Source: Tetrahymena elliotti 4EA
Lineage: Eukaryota > Ciliophora > Oligohymenophorea > Hymenostomatida > Tetrahymenidae
DNA: 64,000 bases
Assembly (NCBI GenBank): GCA_000231825.2
Contig: JH720301.1
Span: 1,350,123 to 1,414,122 of the forward strand
Direction of reading: 5' to 3'
Both the position numbers and the translations under genes were made by a program. The notes beneath the pieces are model-generated. The model was not told the DNA's origin. It saw only the letters and a list, made by a program, of their open reading frames with translations, and searched no databases. Positions 50,701 through 62,198 of the stretch are shown here, in pieces (the first letter of the stretch is position 1; the number at the start of each line of letters is the position of its first letter).

Positions 50701-53700
50701 AAAAATGTCTAATTGCACTCAAAGGATATTTTGGCTAAATTTTTTATTTTAGCTGTTAATATATTAAATAGACAAATAATAATTTTATTAATTTATAAAT
50801 AAATAAATACATTTTCAAAAAGCTGAAAGCTACTAAGTAAGTTTATAGAAAGGTAGGTAGTTAAATAAGTTTGTTTAAAAAAGCTATTAGTAACAAAAAA
50901 ACTTAAAGCTGTTTAAATAAATCTAGGTTAAATTATTTAGATAGACTGATAAAAAACATTCTTTGGTTCAAAAGCTCTATTTAATATATCTTTTAATGAT
51001 TATTCTTATTTAGATATTATGCTAAATAAAAATTTCTTTTAAAAAATTGATGGCTTTATTTGTAAATCAGGAATTCTTTCTAAAATGTGAGATTAAAATG
51101 GCTAATTAATCTTTTAAAAAATCCTGAGGTGAACCTCAATAAATAAATAATAAAATTAGCTGATAATTAACTTAAATTGTCTTTGTAATTAATTAATTGG
51201 TTAATTTAAAAATAATATTTCAAGATTGAAAAGATGGTTTTATAAAACTGTAATTAAAAGTTCAATTTAATAATTTAGGAAGAAATTAATACTTACACTC
51301 AAGAAATTGAGGGCTTAAAAGAAAATTTGAAAAAAGAAGAGTAAAAATCTTAAGAATTAGAGGAGGATAAAAAGAATTAAGAAGAATAAATTAAGCAATA
51401 AGAATAGAATACCAGTGAATTGCAAGAATAAATTAAAGAAAAAGAGGAGTAAATTTTATCATTTGTTAACTCTTTTTATATTTTTAATTAAAAATAATAT
51501 TAGGGCACTTAAGCAAACTTAAAAGAAATTGGAAGAAATTAATGCATAAATTGAGGCCTTAAAAGAAGAAAAAGAAAAATTAAGTCAGAGCTTAGAAGAA
51601 GACAAAAAAGTTATTGAAGAATTAAATAATTCAATATCATAAAAAGATGAAGAGCTTAAAGAATTTTAAGAATAACAAGAAAATCTTAAATCAAAGATAG
51701 AGAAATTAGAAAAACATGTTGAAGAAAAATCTAATGAAATTAATCAGTTAAATGAATCGATTAAGAGTCACTAAGAAAAATTAGATTAATAAGAAGAATC
51801 TCTTTAGTCAAAAGAGAAAACAATTGAAGAGACTAAGGAGGAATTGAGAAAAAAAATAGAAGTTATTGAAAAATTACATGAGCAATTCAATGAAACAAAT
51901 TAAACTCTTGGTTAGAGAGCATAAGAAATTGAAGAGATTATTGAGAATAAGTAATAAAAAGAGAAAGAATTACAAGAAAAATAAAATAAAATTGATGAAA
52001 AATAAAAAATAATTGAGGAAAAAGAAGAAATAATTAAGGAAAATGAATTAAAATTGAAATAAGCAAATGAATAATTAGAAGAAAATAAAAACGAACATAA
52101 TAAATTAACTGATCAACAAACTTAAAATGAAAACGAGATTAAATAGCTCTAAGAAAAACTTAAAGAAACCGAAGAGTCTCTTGCTTCAACTAAAGAAAGC
52201 CTCTCAACTAAGTAAAAGGAATTAGAGGAATCTCAAGAATCTTTGAGTCAAAAGCAAAAATTATATGATGAAGAACATGAAGAAGTTTAGTAAAAAACAG
52301 AATAAATTTTTAATTTGTAAAAAGAATTAAGTAAACTTAATGAAGATCTTGAAAATTTGAAGTAAGAGCATAAGTCCTCAATGGAAAATACAAATAAATC
52401 CCATAAAGAATAGATAGATCAGTTGAATGAATAAATTAACACATTCAAATAAAAAATATCTGAAAATGAAAAATAAATTGAATAATTGAATTCAGAAACA
52501 AGCTAGAAATCTAATTAAATAACTGAGAAGAATGATGAAATTGCAAAACTTAAAGAAAAAAGTGAAGCTTTGAATGAAGAACTTAATTAACAAAAGAAGA
52601 CTGCTGATGAGTTAAAGATTTAACTTACTGCATTATAAGAAAGCAGCAAAGATATCAAAAATATTTTATAACAAACTGAATCCTAAAGGGATAAACTTAT
52701 GGATAATCTTAATTCAAAAGATTCTTAAACAGCTTAGATAAACTAAAAGCTTGGTACTTTGGAGTCATAAAATGAATAGTAAATTAAGAAAATAACTTCA
52801 CAAAAGGAAAAAATAAAACAACTAAAGACTTCTATAGAGTAAAATACAACTGAAATTCAATCTCTTAATAAATAACTTGAATAAACCAAATAAGAATTAC
52901 AAAAAGAATAAAGTAAATTTCAAAATACATCAAGCTAATAATCTTCTACAATTGAAGAATTAAAATCAAAGATATCATCACTTGAATAAATTAATTAACA
53001 AAGTGAAACAACAATAAGCTCTGAAAAATAAAAGAATTCTTAACTTGAGAAAGACTGGAACAGCACCAAGGAAGAGTTACAAGCTCTTTAATAAACTTTA
53101 AAAGATAAATAGACTGAACTCAGTAATCTTTCCTCTGAAATAGAAAAATATAAAGAAGAAGCAAAAACTCAAAAATAATCATTGGAAGAATTGAAAATAT
53201 AAAATGAAGAAAACCTTGGTTTAATTAACAGTTTGAATATTAAAAATTAAGTTTTAAATGAATAAAATGAAAGCTCTTCTGCAGAATTAACTAAAAAAGA
53301 TTAATCTATTTCTAAACTGACAGAATAGAACTCATAATTTGAAATTGATGTCAAAACCCATTAAATGAAAATCCAAGAGCTCAATGTCCAAATCGAAGAG
53401 GAAAAAGAATCTTCTGAAAAGAAAATTGGTTAATTGAATTCTACAATTGATTAGCTTAAACTATAAATCAAGAATTAAGTTGACACAATTAATGCAAAAC
53501 TCAAAGAAAAAATATAAGAAAATGAAAATGCCTTTGATGAGTTGGATACTACCAAATCTGAGCTTTTAAAGCTTTAAGATATAATTGATGGTTAAAGATC
53601 ATAAATTATTACCTTATAAAACGAATTAGAAAAGCTAAATCAACTCAATTCATAGTTGCTTGAAGAAAAGATGAAGGCTGAATCTTATCACGTTAAAATT

Positions 53701-55856
53701 TAAAACCAAGATGAAAAAATTAAGAGCAATGCTGAGATGATTTAAGTTCTATAAGAAAAATTAAAAACTTCTGAGTAACAAGCTAACCTCTTAAAGCAGT
53801 AACTTAAAAACAAATAATTTTAAGAAGATGACTAACAAAGAGAAACTAGAAAATCAGTTAGTTTCTTGACATCTTAAGCTGAAATGAATAAATATTAATT
53901 AGATAACCAAAAATAAAAATGGGATTAATAAGAAGCTGAATATAAAATTAAAATTAATAGCTTGAATGCCTAGGTATAGCAGCTTATTGAAGAAAAGCAA
54001 AGCAATATTGAAATGAAAAAGTCATTTATGAAGGTCAATACTAACTTATTTTATTATTACGATTAATCCTACTCACAATTTCTCAACAAAAATAAAATTT
54101 TGTTTAATTTTAAACCTTAATTAATTTTTGCTTAAAACTAAAAAATAAAACTTGACAAAAACTTTTGAAAGTGCAACAATTTTTTTAAAATCAAATGATC
54201 AAAAAGATGAAACCATAATTAGATTGATACCCCAAAAATATATTAAAATATTTAAGATCATATTAATTACAGTTTTACTCTTCAATAATCTAAAATGAAA
54301 AAGATTTTTTTTGAGAAAAAAATGGTTTTGATCTTAAATTAATTTTATTTTTAAAATACAGGAAAGGGAATCTGTTGTAGTTGATAAGGAGAAAGCTTTA
54401 AGAGATTTGAAATAACTCTATGCTTAAAGTAGAAAGAATGAAGAAAGTCTAGAGTAGAAAATAACAGATATGGAGAAGGTCATCTTAAATATGAATCAAG
54501 AAATAGAAAACCTGACAACTCAATTAATTAAAGCAAATTAATAAATTGAATAAATGGCCTATGCAAGAAAATATGAAGCATCCTAATATGTAAAATATAA
54601 TAATTTTTATTATTTTTAATTAAGCTTTTGTATGAAAAATAGAAACATTTATTGTAAGGAGAAATGCAATCAACAATATAAATGGATTTAAAATCAGGAA
54701 GCATATCAAAAGCTTTATAGTAAGAATCCTTACCAAGTCTTAGCAATATTTAAAAGTAAGTAATTATTGCTTTTTAAATTTATTAAAAATAAAAAATTAG
54801 TAGATAAAATAATAATTTTGGAGAACTAAACTTGAGCTAGATAAATAACTCTTTTACTTAAAAGGATGCTGAAGATGACAACATTATGCTAGCTGATTTA
54901 GCCAATGAAATTTTGTCATTAATTTAGCAAGCAGATTAAGTAAATAGTTAAAAATCCAGTGTAGGAGGAGAGATAGCTAATTCTTCATAATTTGTAACAT
55001 TTACACCTGAAGATGAAAATTAAATTTTATCAAGTTTATCCAAGATAAAGAATGTTATTGCCTAAAAATTATCTCAAGATTTAGTAAATTTATAATCAAA
55101 AAATAGTGAATCAAGCAGAGCTTAATTAAGAAAGCATTTATTAATCATTATCAAAGTAATTTTTAAATATTTATCTTTAAATTTGTAAATTATAATAATA
55201 AATAATAGGAATTGAATAATCTTAATTAATAGTATGGATTAGATAGATGGAAAAAAGTAAGAGGGGGTTAAGCAGAAAAAATTAATCAATAAACTAAGGC
55301 AATAGATGAATTTATTTAATAATTCTCAAGAGTTTTAATTACTTTAGAAAATAAAAATAATACAAGTGACTCTAGTTTTACAGTGTATGCAGATTCAACT
55401 CATTCTCCTCAAGAATTTTTAAAAATCAAGAAATCTTCTAGAATAGATGATTTGATAAGAGCTATGGAACTCTAAGGATTCTCTGAGCAACAACCCACTT
55501 ATTTAAAATCTAAAACAAGCAGTGAAATTCAACAAAACTTGAAATCAATTATCCAAGAGTTAGTAAAGCAAAAGAAAAGTATTATCTTGAGCTCAATCGA
55601 AGTAACTCTAGTCTTAATGAGTACAGAATCTACTTAAGAGGCCATGCAAAAATAAATAAATGATGTATTAGCAAAGATTCCTGAGTCTGAAAAATGGAAA
55701 AGAATATTATCTATTTTACTAAATAGGTATGCTTATGCTTGCATGTAATCTAAAATTCCTGGTTAAATATTAGATAGAGTCAATATTGTCCCTGCTATAA
55801 ACCCATTTAATTATAATTATCTCTTGTGTTCTGACAACAAGTTCTTATTTAATTGA
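47737..55856 (+). CDS. Giant coiled-coil protein with acidic NPF-bearing N-terminus
   Basis: Multi-exon gene with ATG at 47737-47739 and TGA at 55854-55856. The N-terminus MSVQNPFFNNDSSDEADNN is acidic and holds two NPF motifs (QNPFFNN and ANPFMKQNK), then Ser/Asp/Glu tracts and a Lys-rich patch. From about 48600 to 54700 the protein is almost continuous heptad coiled coil, rich in Glu/Lys/Gln with many TAA/TAG Gln codons. The C-terminal ~300 residues are different and look folded, ending near WKRILSILLNRYAYACMQSK and INPFNYNYLL, which carries another NPF. Introns are short except 50610-51278 and 54034-54361. Because of the long intron at 50610, two genes are conceivable (an in-frame ATG lies near 51234), but splice signals and phase agree and coiled coil continues on both sides. 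Golgin-, tether- or basal-body-type roles are all possible. No family-defining domain is seen. Confidence 0.6.
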
Positions 55857-56986
55857 TATTTAACTTATTATTAACTAAAATATTTAAGTGTTTATTATAT
55901 ATACATTTATAAATTAATATGAATGAATCAACTCATTTAAAATAAAAAGTATTGAAATTTATATTAACTTATCAATCAATACCATTTTAATCAATTTTTA
56001 TTATTATTTTGTGATGATTTTTGAGTATTACATTTTAAGTTTAATGAAATATTTTGAATATCTCTCTAATTATTTAAATTACAAACATAAATCTTTTATA
56101 CTCTTACACAAGCAAATTAAACCACAAATTAGTGATACTATTAGTAGTTATTTTATTTTTGTATGTACTAATCAATTCAATTTTTATTTTTTTGTAAAAT
56201 TATCTGAAAATATTTTGTTGAACAAGATGTTGATTAAGGTCTGAAATTTACCTCACCTTCAATAAAAACCATATCTAAAAAATCAAAAGATTCAAATAGT
56301 TTTTAACTATTAAATTTAATTTACAAATATAAATATTGAATAGTTTTATCCATGCAACACAAACCAAAAATTAGTTAATCTAATTATTTTTATTTTTTTA
56401 ATAACTAATAATTACAATTTTAGTTAATTCATAAAATATTTAATTTTAGATTAAATTTTATAAAATATTCAAATAGCTTTAAATTATTTAATTTAGTTTA
56501 CAAAAATAAATATTGAATGCTCATACACATAGAATAAAAGCCCAAATTTACATATATTAATAATTTTATTATTTTATTTTGATAATATGTTAATTTTAAT
56601 CAGTTTATTTAATTATTTTAGAATATCTAATTTTAAGTGGTTAAAATTGAATATGATATTCAAATAGCTTTTAATTATTTAATATTCAAACATAAATATT
56701 TAATACTCATGCGCAAGCAATCTACACCACAAATTAGTTATATTAGTAACTATAATATATTTATTCATCAAAGTATTAAAAATCTATCTATTTATCAAAA
56801 TATTTATTTTGTTTCAACGAAAAGTTATTTTCATATTTTTTTTAACAAACATACATGCATATACAAACAAAAAATAAACAATTAATCAAAAAAAAACAAA
56901 AGATAACGAAATTTAATAATTATATAAATTAATTAAATTGATCATCAAACTAGTAAATAACAAGTAATATAAATTAATTATAAATA
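55857..56986. other. Intergenic region occupied by diverged tandem repeats
   Basis: This lies between the giant coiled-coil gene and the ODAD1-like gene. Most of it is taken up by the four-copy repeat listed at 56046-56790. The remaining ~200 bp before 56987 is A/T-rich and should contain the promoter of the ODAD1-like gene. Confidence 0.5.
56046..56790. repeat. Four diverged tandem repeats of roughly 180-240 bp
   Basis: Four units share the order TATTCAAATAGCTTTTAATT, then ACAAAcATAAATATTgAAT, then a CTCATaCaCaAgCAA block, then CCACAAATTAGT. The last block lies at about 56121, 56361, 56541 and 56726, giving spacings of about 240, 180 and 185 bp. Units 1 and 4 are closest to each other in the CAAGCAA...CCACAAATTAGT block. 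Divergence is substantial, so the array is old. The units do not encode a shared protein frame that I can see. Confidence 0.5.
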
Positions 56987-59057
56987 ATGTCAAGGTCAAG
57001 CAATAGGTCATTTTCATACTCTGATAGAAACAACAAGAGTATGACTATGGAAAGTGATGTTGTAACTATGTAGAGGGAAATTGATACTTACACACGCAAG
57101 TTAGAACTAGAAAAAAAGTAATGTCCACTTTTAATCAATTATTTAGATGTTTTATATTATGTAAATATTGAAAGCATTTTAATCTAAAAACTTTGTATTA
57201 AATAAAACATGTAGGCGCTTATATAGTATCAGTCATATGATCAATTAGGTTAATAAAGAAAATGAGGAAAGAAAAGAAAGAATTAAAGAAATGAAAAAAA
57301 TTTAAGAAAATTCAAAAAATAAATAAGCATCAAGTCATATGGTAACACTTAAAAAGGCTATTGATCAAGTAAATCAAATTATTTTAGAAAAAACTTGACT
57401 TATTTAATTTTTACATAAATTTTTAAGTATGAGAAAAGAAAAGACCATGCATTAGATAGTGTTGATAAAGTAAAGTAGGAAATAGATAATTTAAGAAAAT
57501 AGAGGATTCTCTGTATCGAATAAATTGAGAATCTTACAAAAGAAATTGAAAAATCATTTACCGAGACTGAATAGATAGTTGAAGAAAATGATAGAAAGGC
57601 ATAAAAATCAGGTAAAAAGTAGCTTAAAATACAAATTTCTTCATGTATTTAAATAAATAAAAGTAATGAATTAGCAACAAATGTATGACCTTAGATAGAA
57701 GAATGACATGGACAAAGAAACTTATCAAAAGGAACTAGATTCACTTCAAGTATGATTTAAAGAAGCAATAAATGCTCATTTATTTATATAATCCTTTTTA
57801 AATAAATAAACAGTACAGAATGAAAGAAGAGAAGGTGAGAAGGGAGAGATTAAATAAAAGCATGAATACTCATAATAGAATTGAGAGGTCAGGAGATGTC
57901 TTGATAGATACATTTGATACTTCAGGTGTGCTTAAAAGAAGACTTTAGAAAATAATTTATGTAAATCTTTTTAATTTGAATGGTTATAAATAGCAGTTAA
58001 TTTTATAAATTAACCAAAAGAAAAATAAAGAAAAAGTTAGACTTATTGATCAATACATTAGAAATATGACTATTATTGATGATGCTTTTAACTAAATCAA
58101 AGAAACTACTGGTATTACAGATATTGTTGAAATTTAAAATACATTCATCAAATCAGAAGAGCAAAATTATTCATTGTAATCAATAAATAAATCTATTTTA
58201 TTTTGGTTAAGATTTTTAATTTATAAATTATTATGATAGGCTAACATATGTTGATGTTCTTAATCAATAAATTGATCATATGAAAGATTAAAATAATGAA
58301 ATTAGTCAAAAAATAGAGGAGTAAGAAAGAGAAAATGTTGATAAAAAGAGAGTTTTACTCTCAACCCCTGATGATGAAAAATTCAGAAGAAAAGTAGAAA
58401 GTATGTTAAAGGTTAAATAAAATAGTACAAATGAATTTTAAGCTTTACTTGATAAGATATGTCCAGCATTTGAAGTAAATTTCAAATTTATAAATTATCC
58501 TCTTAAACGTATTTTAACAAAAAAGAAACTTTTAGTGAGATTTGCAGGTAGTAAATTCAACACTATTGATTCAAATAAGGAATTTGAATTTTAAAATGGT
58601 TTAATTCTAAATGAAGGCACTCTTGATTATTATCTTTGTAATTAATATTTTTTTTAATCATTTACTCATTATGTATTAATAATAACTTAGCTGATCTCGA
58701 ATCTTTCATTACAGAGCAACTTTTATACTAAGCCAAGAAAAATGACCTACCTGTTATACTTACAAGTACTTTACAGACAGATGAAATACCAGTTAAAGAA
58801 TTCAAACAAAAAATAACTGTAAATTAATTTTCAAATTAAAATGGATAAAATAAATATTTTTAATAAAAAAGTAAAGCGTAAATTACAATCCAAATAAAGA
58901 CCAAACAATGGACGAACAGGAAGTCAATTAGATTTTAATGAATAAAAATAAATTTACGAAAATAGCAGAAGACTTTTTAGATAAAAAAAAGTAGAATCAT
59001 CATATCCCAAGCTAAAATTAAAGATCATCTAAAAAGCAATAAGTTTAATAGAATTGA
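56987..59057 (+). CDS. ODAD1: Outer dynein arm docking complex protein, ODAD1/CCDC114/CCDC63 family
   Basis: About ten exons with short introns, ATG 56987-56989, TGA 59055-59057. This family forms coiled-coil dimers that anchor outer dynein arms to doublet microtubules in cilia (DC2/ODA1 in Chlamydomonas). The first exon MSRSSNRSFSYSDRNN leads into a coiled coil starting at VTMQREIDTYTRKLELEKK. The diagnostic central segment reads TGITDIVEIQNTFIKSEEQN followed, across an intron, by YVDVLNQQIDHMKDQNNEI. It matches the family pattern ItDv-x-x-L-v-x-x-F-i-k-x-E-e-Q-N-f-x-L-f-n-y-v-x-e-L-n-x-e-I-e. A later exon (KLLVRFAGSKFNTID) is non-coiled, and the C-terminal ~70 residues are Lys/Asn/Gln-rich. 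CCDC151-type paralogues share part of this pattern, so family membership is firmer than the exact orthologue. Confidence 0.75.
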
Positions 59058-59490
59058 ATTATATAAAAAAGATTAGTAGAATTGTTTGTTGTATATATTT
59101 TCCATATGTTCCTACTAATTCATTTTCACTTCCTTTATTTGTTTAGTTCAAAGTTTCTTCTTATTTGTTTTAAATGTTATTTTTTATATAGGATAAAAAG
59201 TAAATTTTTAAATGAATGAATTTTGAATTTTTGTTTGTAAAAATTGATTGGATATGAGTAAATTCATACAATCCCTGTTTAGTTGAATTGGATATGAATA
59301 AAATTTAATTCTATTTGTTAGATTAAGTATTTAAATACAATTAAAACAAAACAGCTCAAATAAAAAATCCTATTTATTATAAAAGAGTGGCTCTACTTAA
59401 TTAAATTATTAAATTGATTTATAAAAACATAAACAAAATCAAAATTATCAAATCTTTTAAGTTTAAAGCTTTTTAACAATTTTATTTAAA
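59058..59490. other. Intergenic region
   Basis: About 430 bp of A/T-rich DNA lies between the ODAD1-like stop and the TPR gene start. The string ATTGGATATGA is repeated at about 59247 and 59287. No gene is seen. Confidence 0.45.
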
Positions 59491-61725
59491 ATGAATAAGG
59501 AAATAGAAAAGGTTTTAGGAGAATTGTAGGAGTAAGAAAAGAAGCCTCCAAAAGAATACTCTAAAGAAAAAGTTATTTAATTAGTTAAACAGTTAAGTAA
59601 ATTGTATGGTGACTGTAAAGAATATCAGAAATAATATGAGCAAGTTTTAAGATTATTGGAATACTATGGTAGTTAGTATCCAGATAAAGATCCAAGATTA
59701 CTCCCTTATTATGAGCAGCTATTGGAACTTATTGAGCAATAACCTTAAATGCCAAATTAATTGAAACAAATTCTCTATTATAAAAATAAAATAGTGATAG
59801 TTTACTAAGAAAAGAATAAAGAATTGAAAGATAAAAGATCAGATAAAGAATATGTAGATGAAGCAATTATAGCTAATACTTACAATCAAATAGCAAAATT
59901 GAATATTTAAATTGGAAATAATTACTAAAAAGCAATAGAAAGTATAGAGACTGCTATATTTCACTATTAAAAAAAGTATGGTGAAGAGCATCAAATTATA
60001 GCTTAATCTTTATTTTAGATTAGTAAGTATTATATTGAATTGATGGATTTAGAGACTGCTCACACCTATGCAGATAAAAGTTACAAAATGATGAAAAAAA
60101 CTGCTGGAAATGATAATAGAGAAACAGCTTTATGTGTTTCCAATCTTGCAAAAATATAAAAGCTAAGAGAAAATTACAATGAAGCTGTCCAAGAAGAAAG
60201 GAGAGCTTTAGAAATATTTGAGAAATATCACAGAAATAAAGCACATCCAGATATTGCAGATGCACTTATAAGGTTAGCTGAATTATATGAGATCACTGAA
60301 GAATATGAAAAAGCATTTGAATTACAAGAAAAATCCCTTTCTATGAACAGAAAGCTTCATGGTTAAGAAAATATTCCTGTTGCTAATTCTTTAATAAGTA
60401 TTGCTAAGTCTTTATCTCACTTATAAAATCATGATGAAGCTATTAAGTATGCTGAAGCATCAGTGCATATGTTAAAGAATGTAAATAATAAAAATGCAAA
60501 TACAAAAAAAACAATATTTTTAATATTAAATGAAAAGGTTTCTGGTGAAAATTCTCTTGAATATGCTTATGGATTAAGAGACTTAACTGAAATTTATTTT
60601 GCAGGTAACTACTTTATTGAAGCATCAGAAAAGTAGCAAATTATTATCTAGATATTCAAAAATCACAATTAAATTTCAGATGTTGTTTAGATGCTTTGCA
60701 AGTATGCCAGCACTATCGAAAAATTAGAATTATATGATTAATAGATTGAATCAATAAAAGAAGCACTTTTTTATTTAAAATAAATTTCTCCTGAAAATGA
60801 TATTAAAGTGTCAACTCTTGTTCATAACTTAGCTCATCTTCTTTGCCATCATAATAAAATTGAAGAAGCAATTTAATATGGCTTCGAAGCTTTGTAGTTA
60901 AGAATAAATATTTTTGGAAAAAATACAACTAATGTTTCCTCAACATATGAAGTACTTTCTATGATTTTTTAAAAGGCTAATGACTTTTTGAAAGTAAATA
61001 ATTATTTAAAAATTATAAAATTTTTACTGTTTATTCCCTCTTATCTCTTATGATTTCAATGAAATTATGCTTTATGTTTCATGAATAATTTTATTAAATC
61101 AGCTCTTCAAAATAAATTAATTATGTTTAAATTTAAATAGTCAGAGGAGTGTTTGGAAGAGGCTATAAATATTTATTCTGTACTTTGTGAAGAAAGAGGA
61201 GCTCACCCTGAGTGGGCAAGATTGCTAGATAATTTAGCAGAAGTTTAAAGTGAATTAGGAGAATACATACAAGCAGTAGAAACTTAAAATAAATCTTTGG
61301 AAATGATTGAATCTTTGTTTTCAAATGAGCATCCCCTTTATGCATCTGGACTCATAAATTTATCGGCTTATTACCTAGAAATGAATAAACCTGAAAAATC
61401 TCTAGAGCTTATTCTCTAAGGAATTAAGCTTTTAGTGAAAGAATATGGTGAAGATGATATTAATTTAGCAGACCCTTATGAACTTTTAAGTAAAATATAT
61501 ACTCAACTAGGATACATGGGATTAGCTACTGATTATCAATATAAAAGTATGGAAATAAATAAAAGATTTATGGGAGAAAGGCATGATATTGTTTAGCAAA
61601 ATATGTTAAATTTAGCAGAAATATATCACAGATAAAGAAGATATAAAGAGTCTAAGATAATTAAAGATAAAGTAAAAATAATTAATTCAAACATGTTTTT
61701 TATTTCTCCTTCAAAAAAGGCTTGA
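59491..61725 (+). CDS. Kinesin-light-chain-like TPR protein
   Basis: Two exons (59491-60993 and 61141-61725) join in phase 0 and give about 695 residues. Residues ~1-100 are helical and charged (MNKEIEKVLGELQEQEKKPP). From ~120 on there are repeated ~42-residue TPR units of the kinesin-light-chain/nephrocystin type, for example YNQIAKLNIQIGNNYQKAIE, then LFQISKYYIELMDLETAHTY, LIRLAELYEITEEYEKAFEL and LAHLLCHHNKIEEAIQYGFE. Each keeps the L-A-x-x-Y / A-x-x-x-x-x-x-A-L pattern, and several contain the KLC-type G-x-x-H-P or G-x-x-x-x-x-V/T-A tail (KYGEEHQIIAQS, LHGQENIPVANS, FGKNTTNVSS). These repeats bind peptide ligands. There is no kinesin-heavy-chain-binding coiled coil typical of true KLC at the N-terminus that I can point to, so a generic TPR adaptor is the safer call. 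The ligand and location are unknown. Confidence 0.75.
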
Positions 61726-62198
61726 CTAATTCATATATCATTTGTATAACAAATGTTTATTTTGTATGAACAAATTTAAAATTAATTTAATCATAAAATT
61801 GTTAACATTAAATACATTTTTCAGTCACAAATTTAAAATTAATTTAATCTTAAAATTATTAACAATCAACAACATTTTCAAGTCATTTTTTATGAGAATA
61901 AAAGCAAAAAAAATAGTAATTTGATTTCTGGTTAAAGCCTAAAAATTATATTTTAAAAGATTGAAAGATTTGCGTGTGTAAATTGAATTATTTTCTTTAT
62001 TGAATATTCCTTTTCTATGGCAATGTGATTTGATTAATTTTGAGATTGTTAAAATAAACAAAAATTTTAAAATAAATCAGATTAAGATTTTAATAAGCTT
62101 AATATCAAAAATAAAAAGATATTATTTGATTCCACTTATAAAAAAAACTAGGTTTCATAAAAAAGGCATATAAACAGTAAAAGATTAGCAGTAGTAAA
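61726..62198. other. Intergenic region upstream of AP-1 mu
   Basis: About 470 bp lies between the TPR gene and the AP-1 mu start. It contains the 57-bp tandem duplication listed at 61771-61885. The last ~100 bp before 62199 should hold the AP-1 mu promoter and 5' untranslated region, but no specific motif is recognised. Confidence 0.5.
61771..61885. repeat. 57-bp tandem duplication
   Basis: Two copies start CAAATTTAAAATTAATTTAA at 61771 and 61828 and end in AGTCA. The copies differ at several positions, mainly in the second half of the unit. No third copy is seen. It lies just 3' of the TPR gene. Confidence 0.65.
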
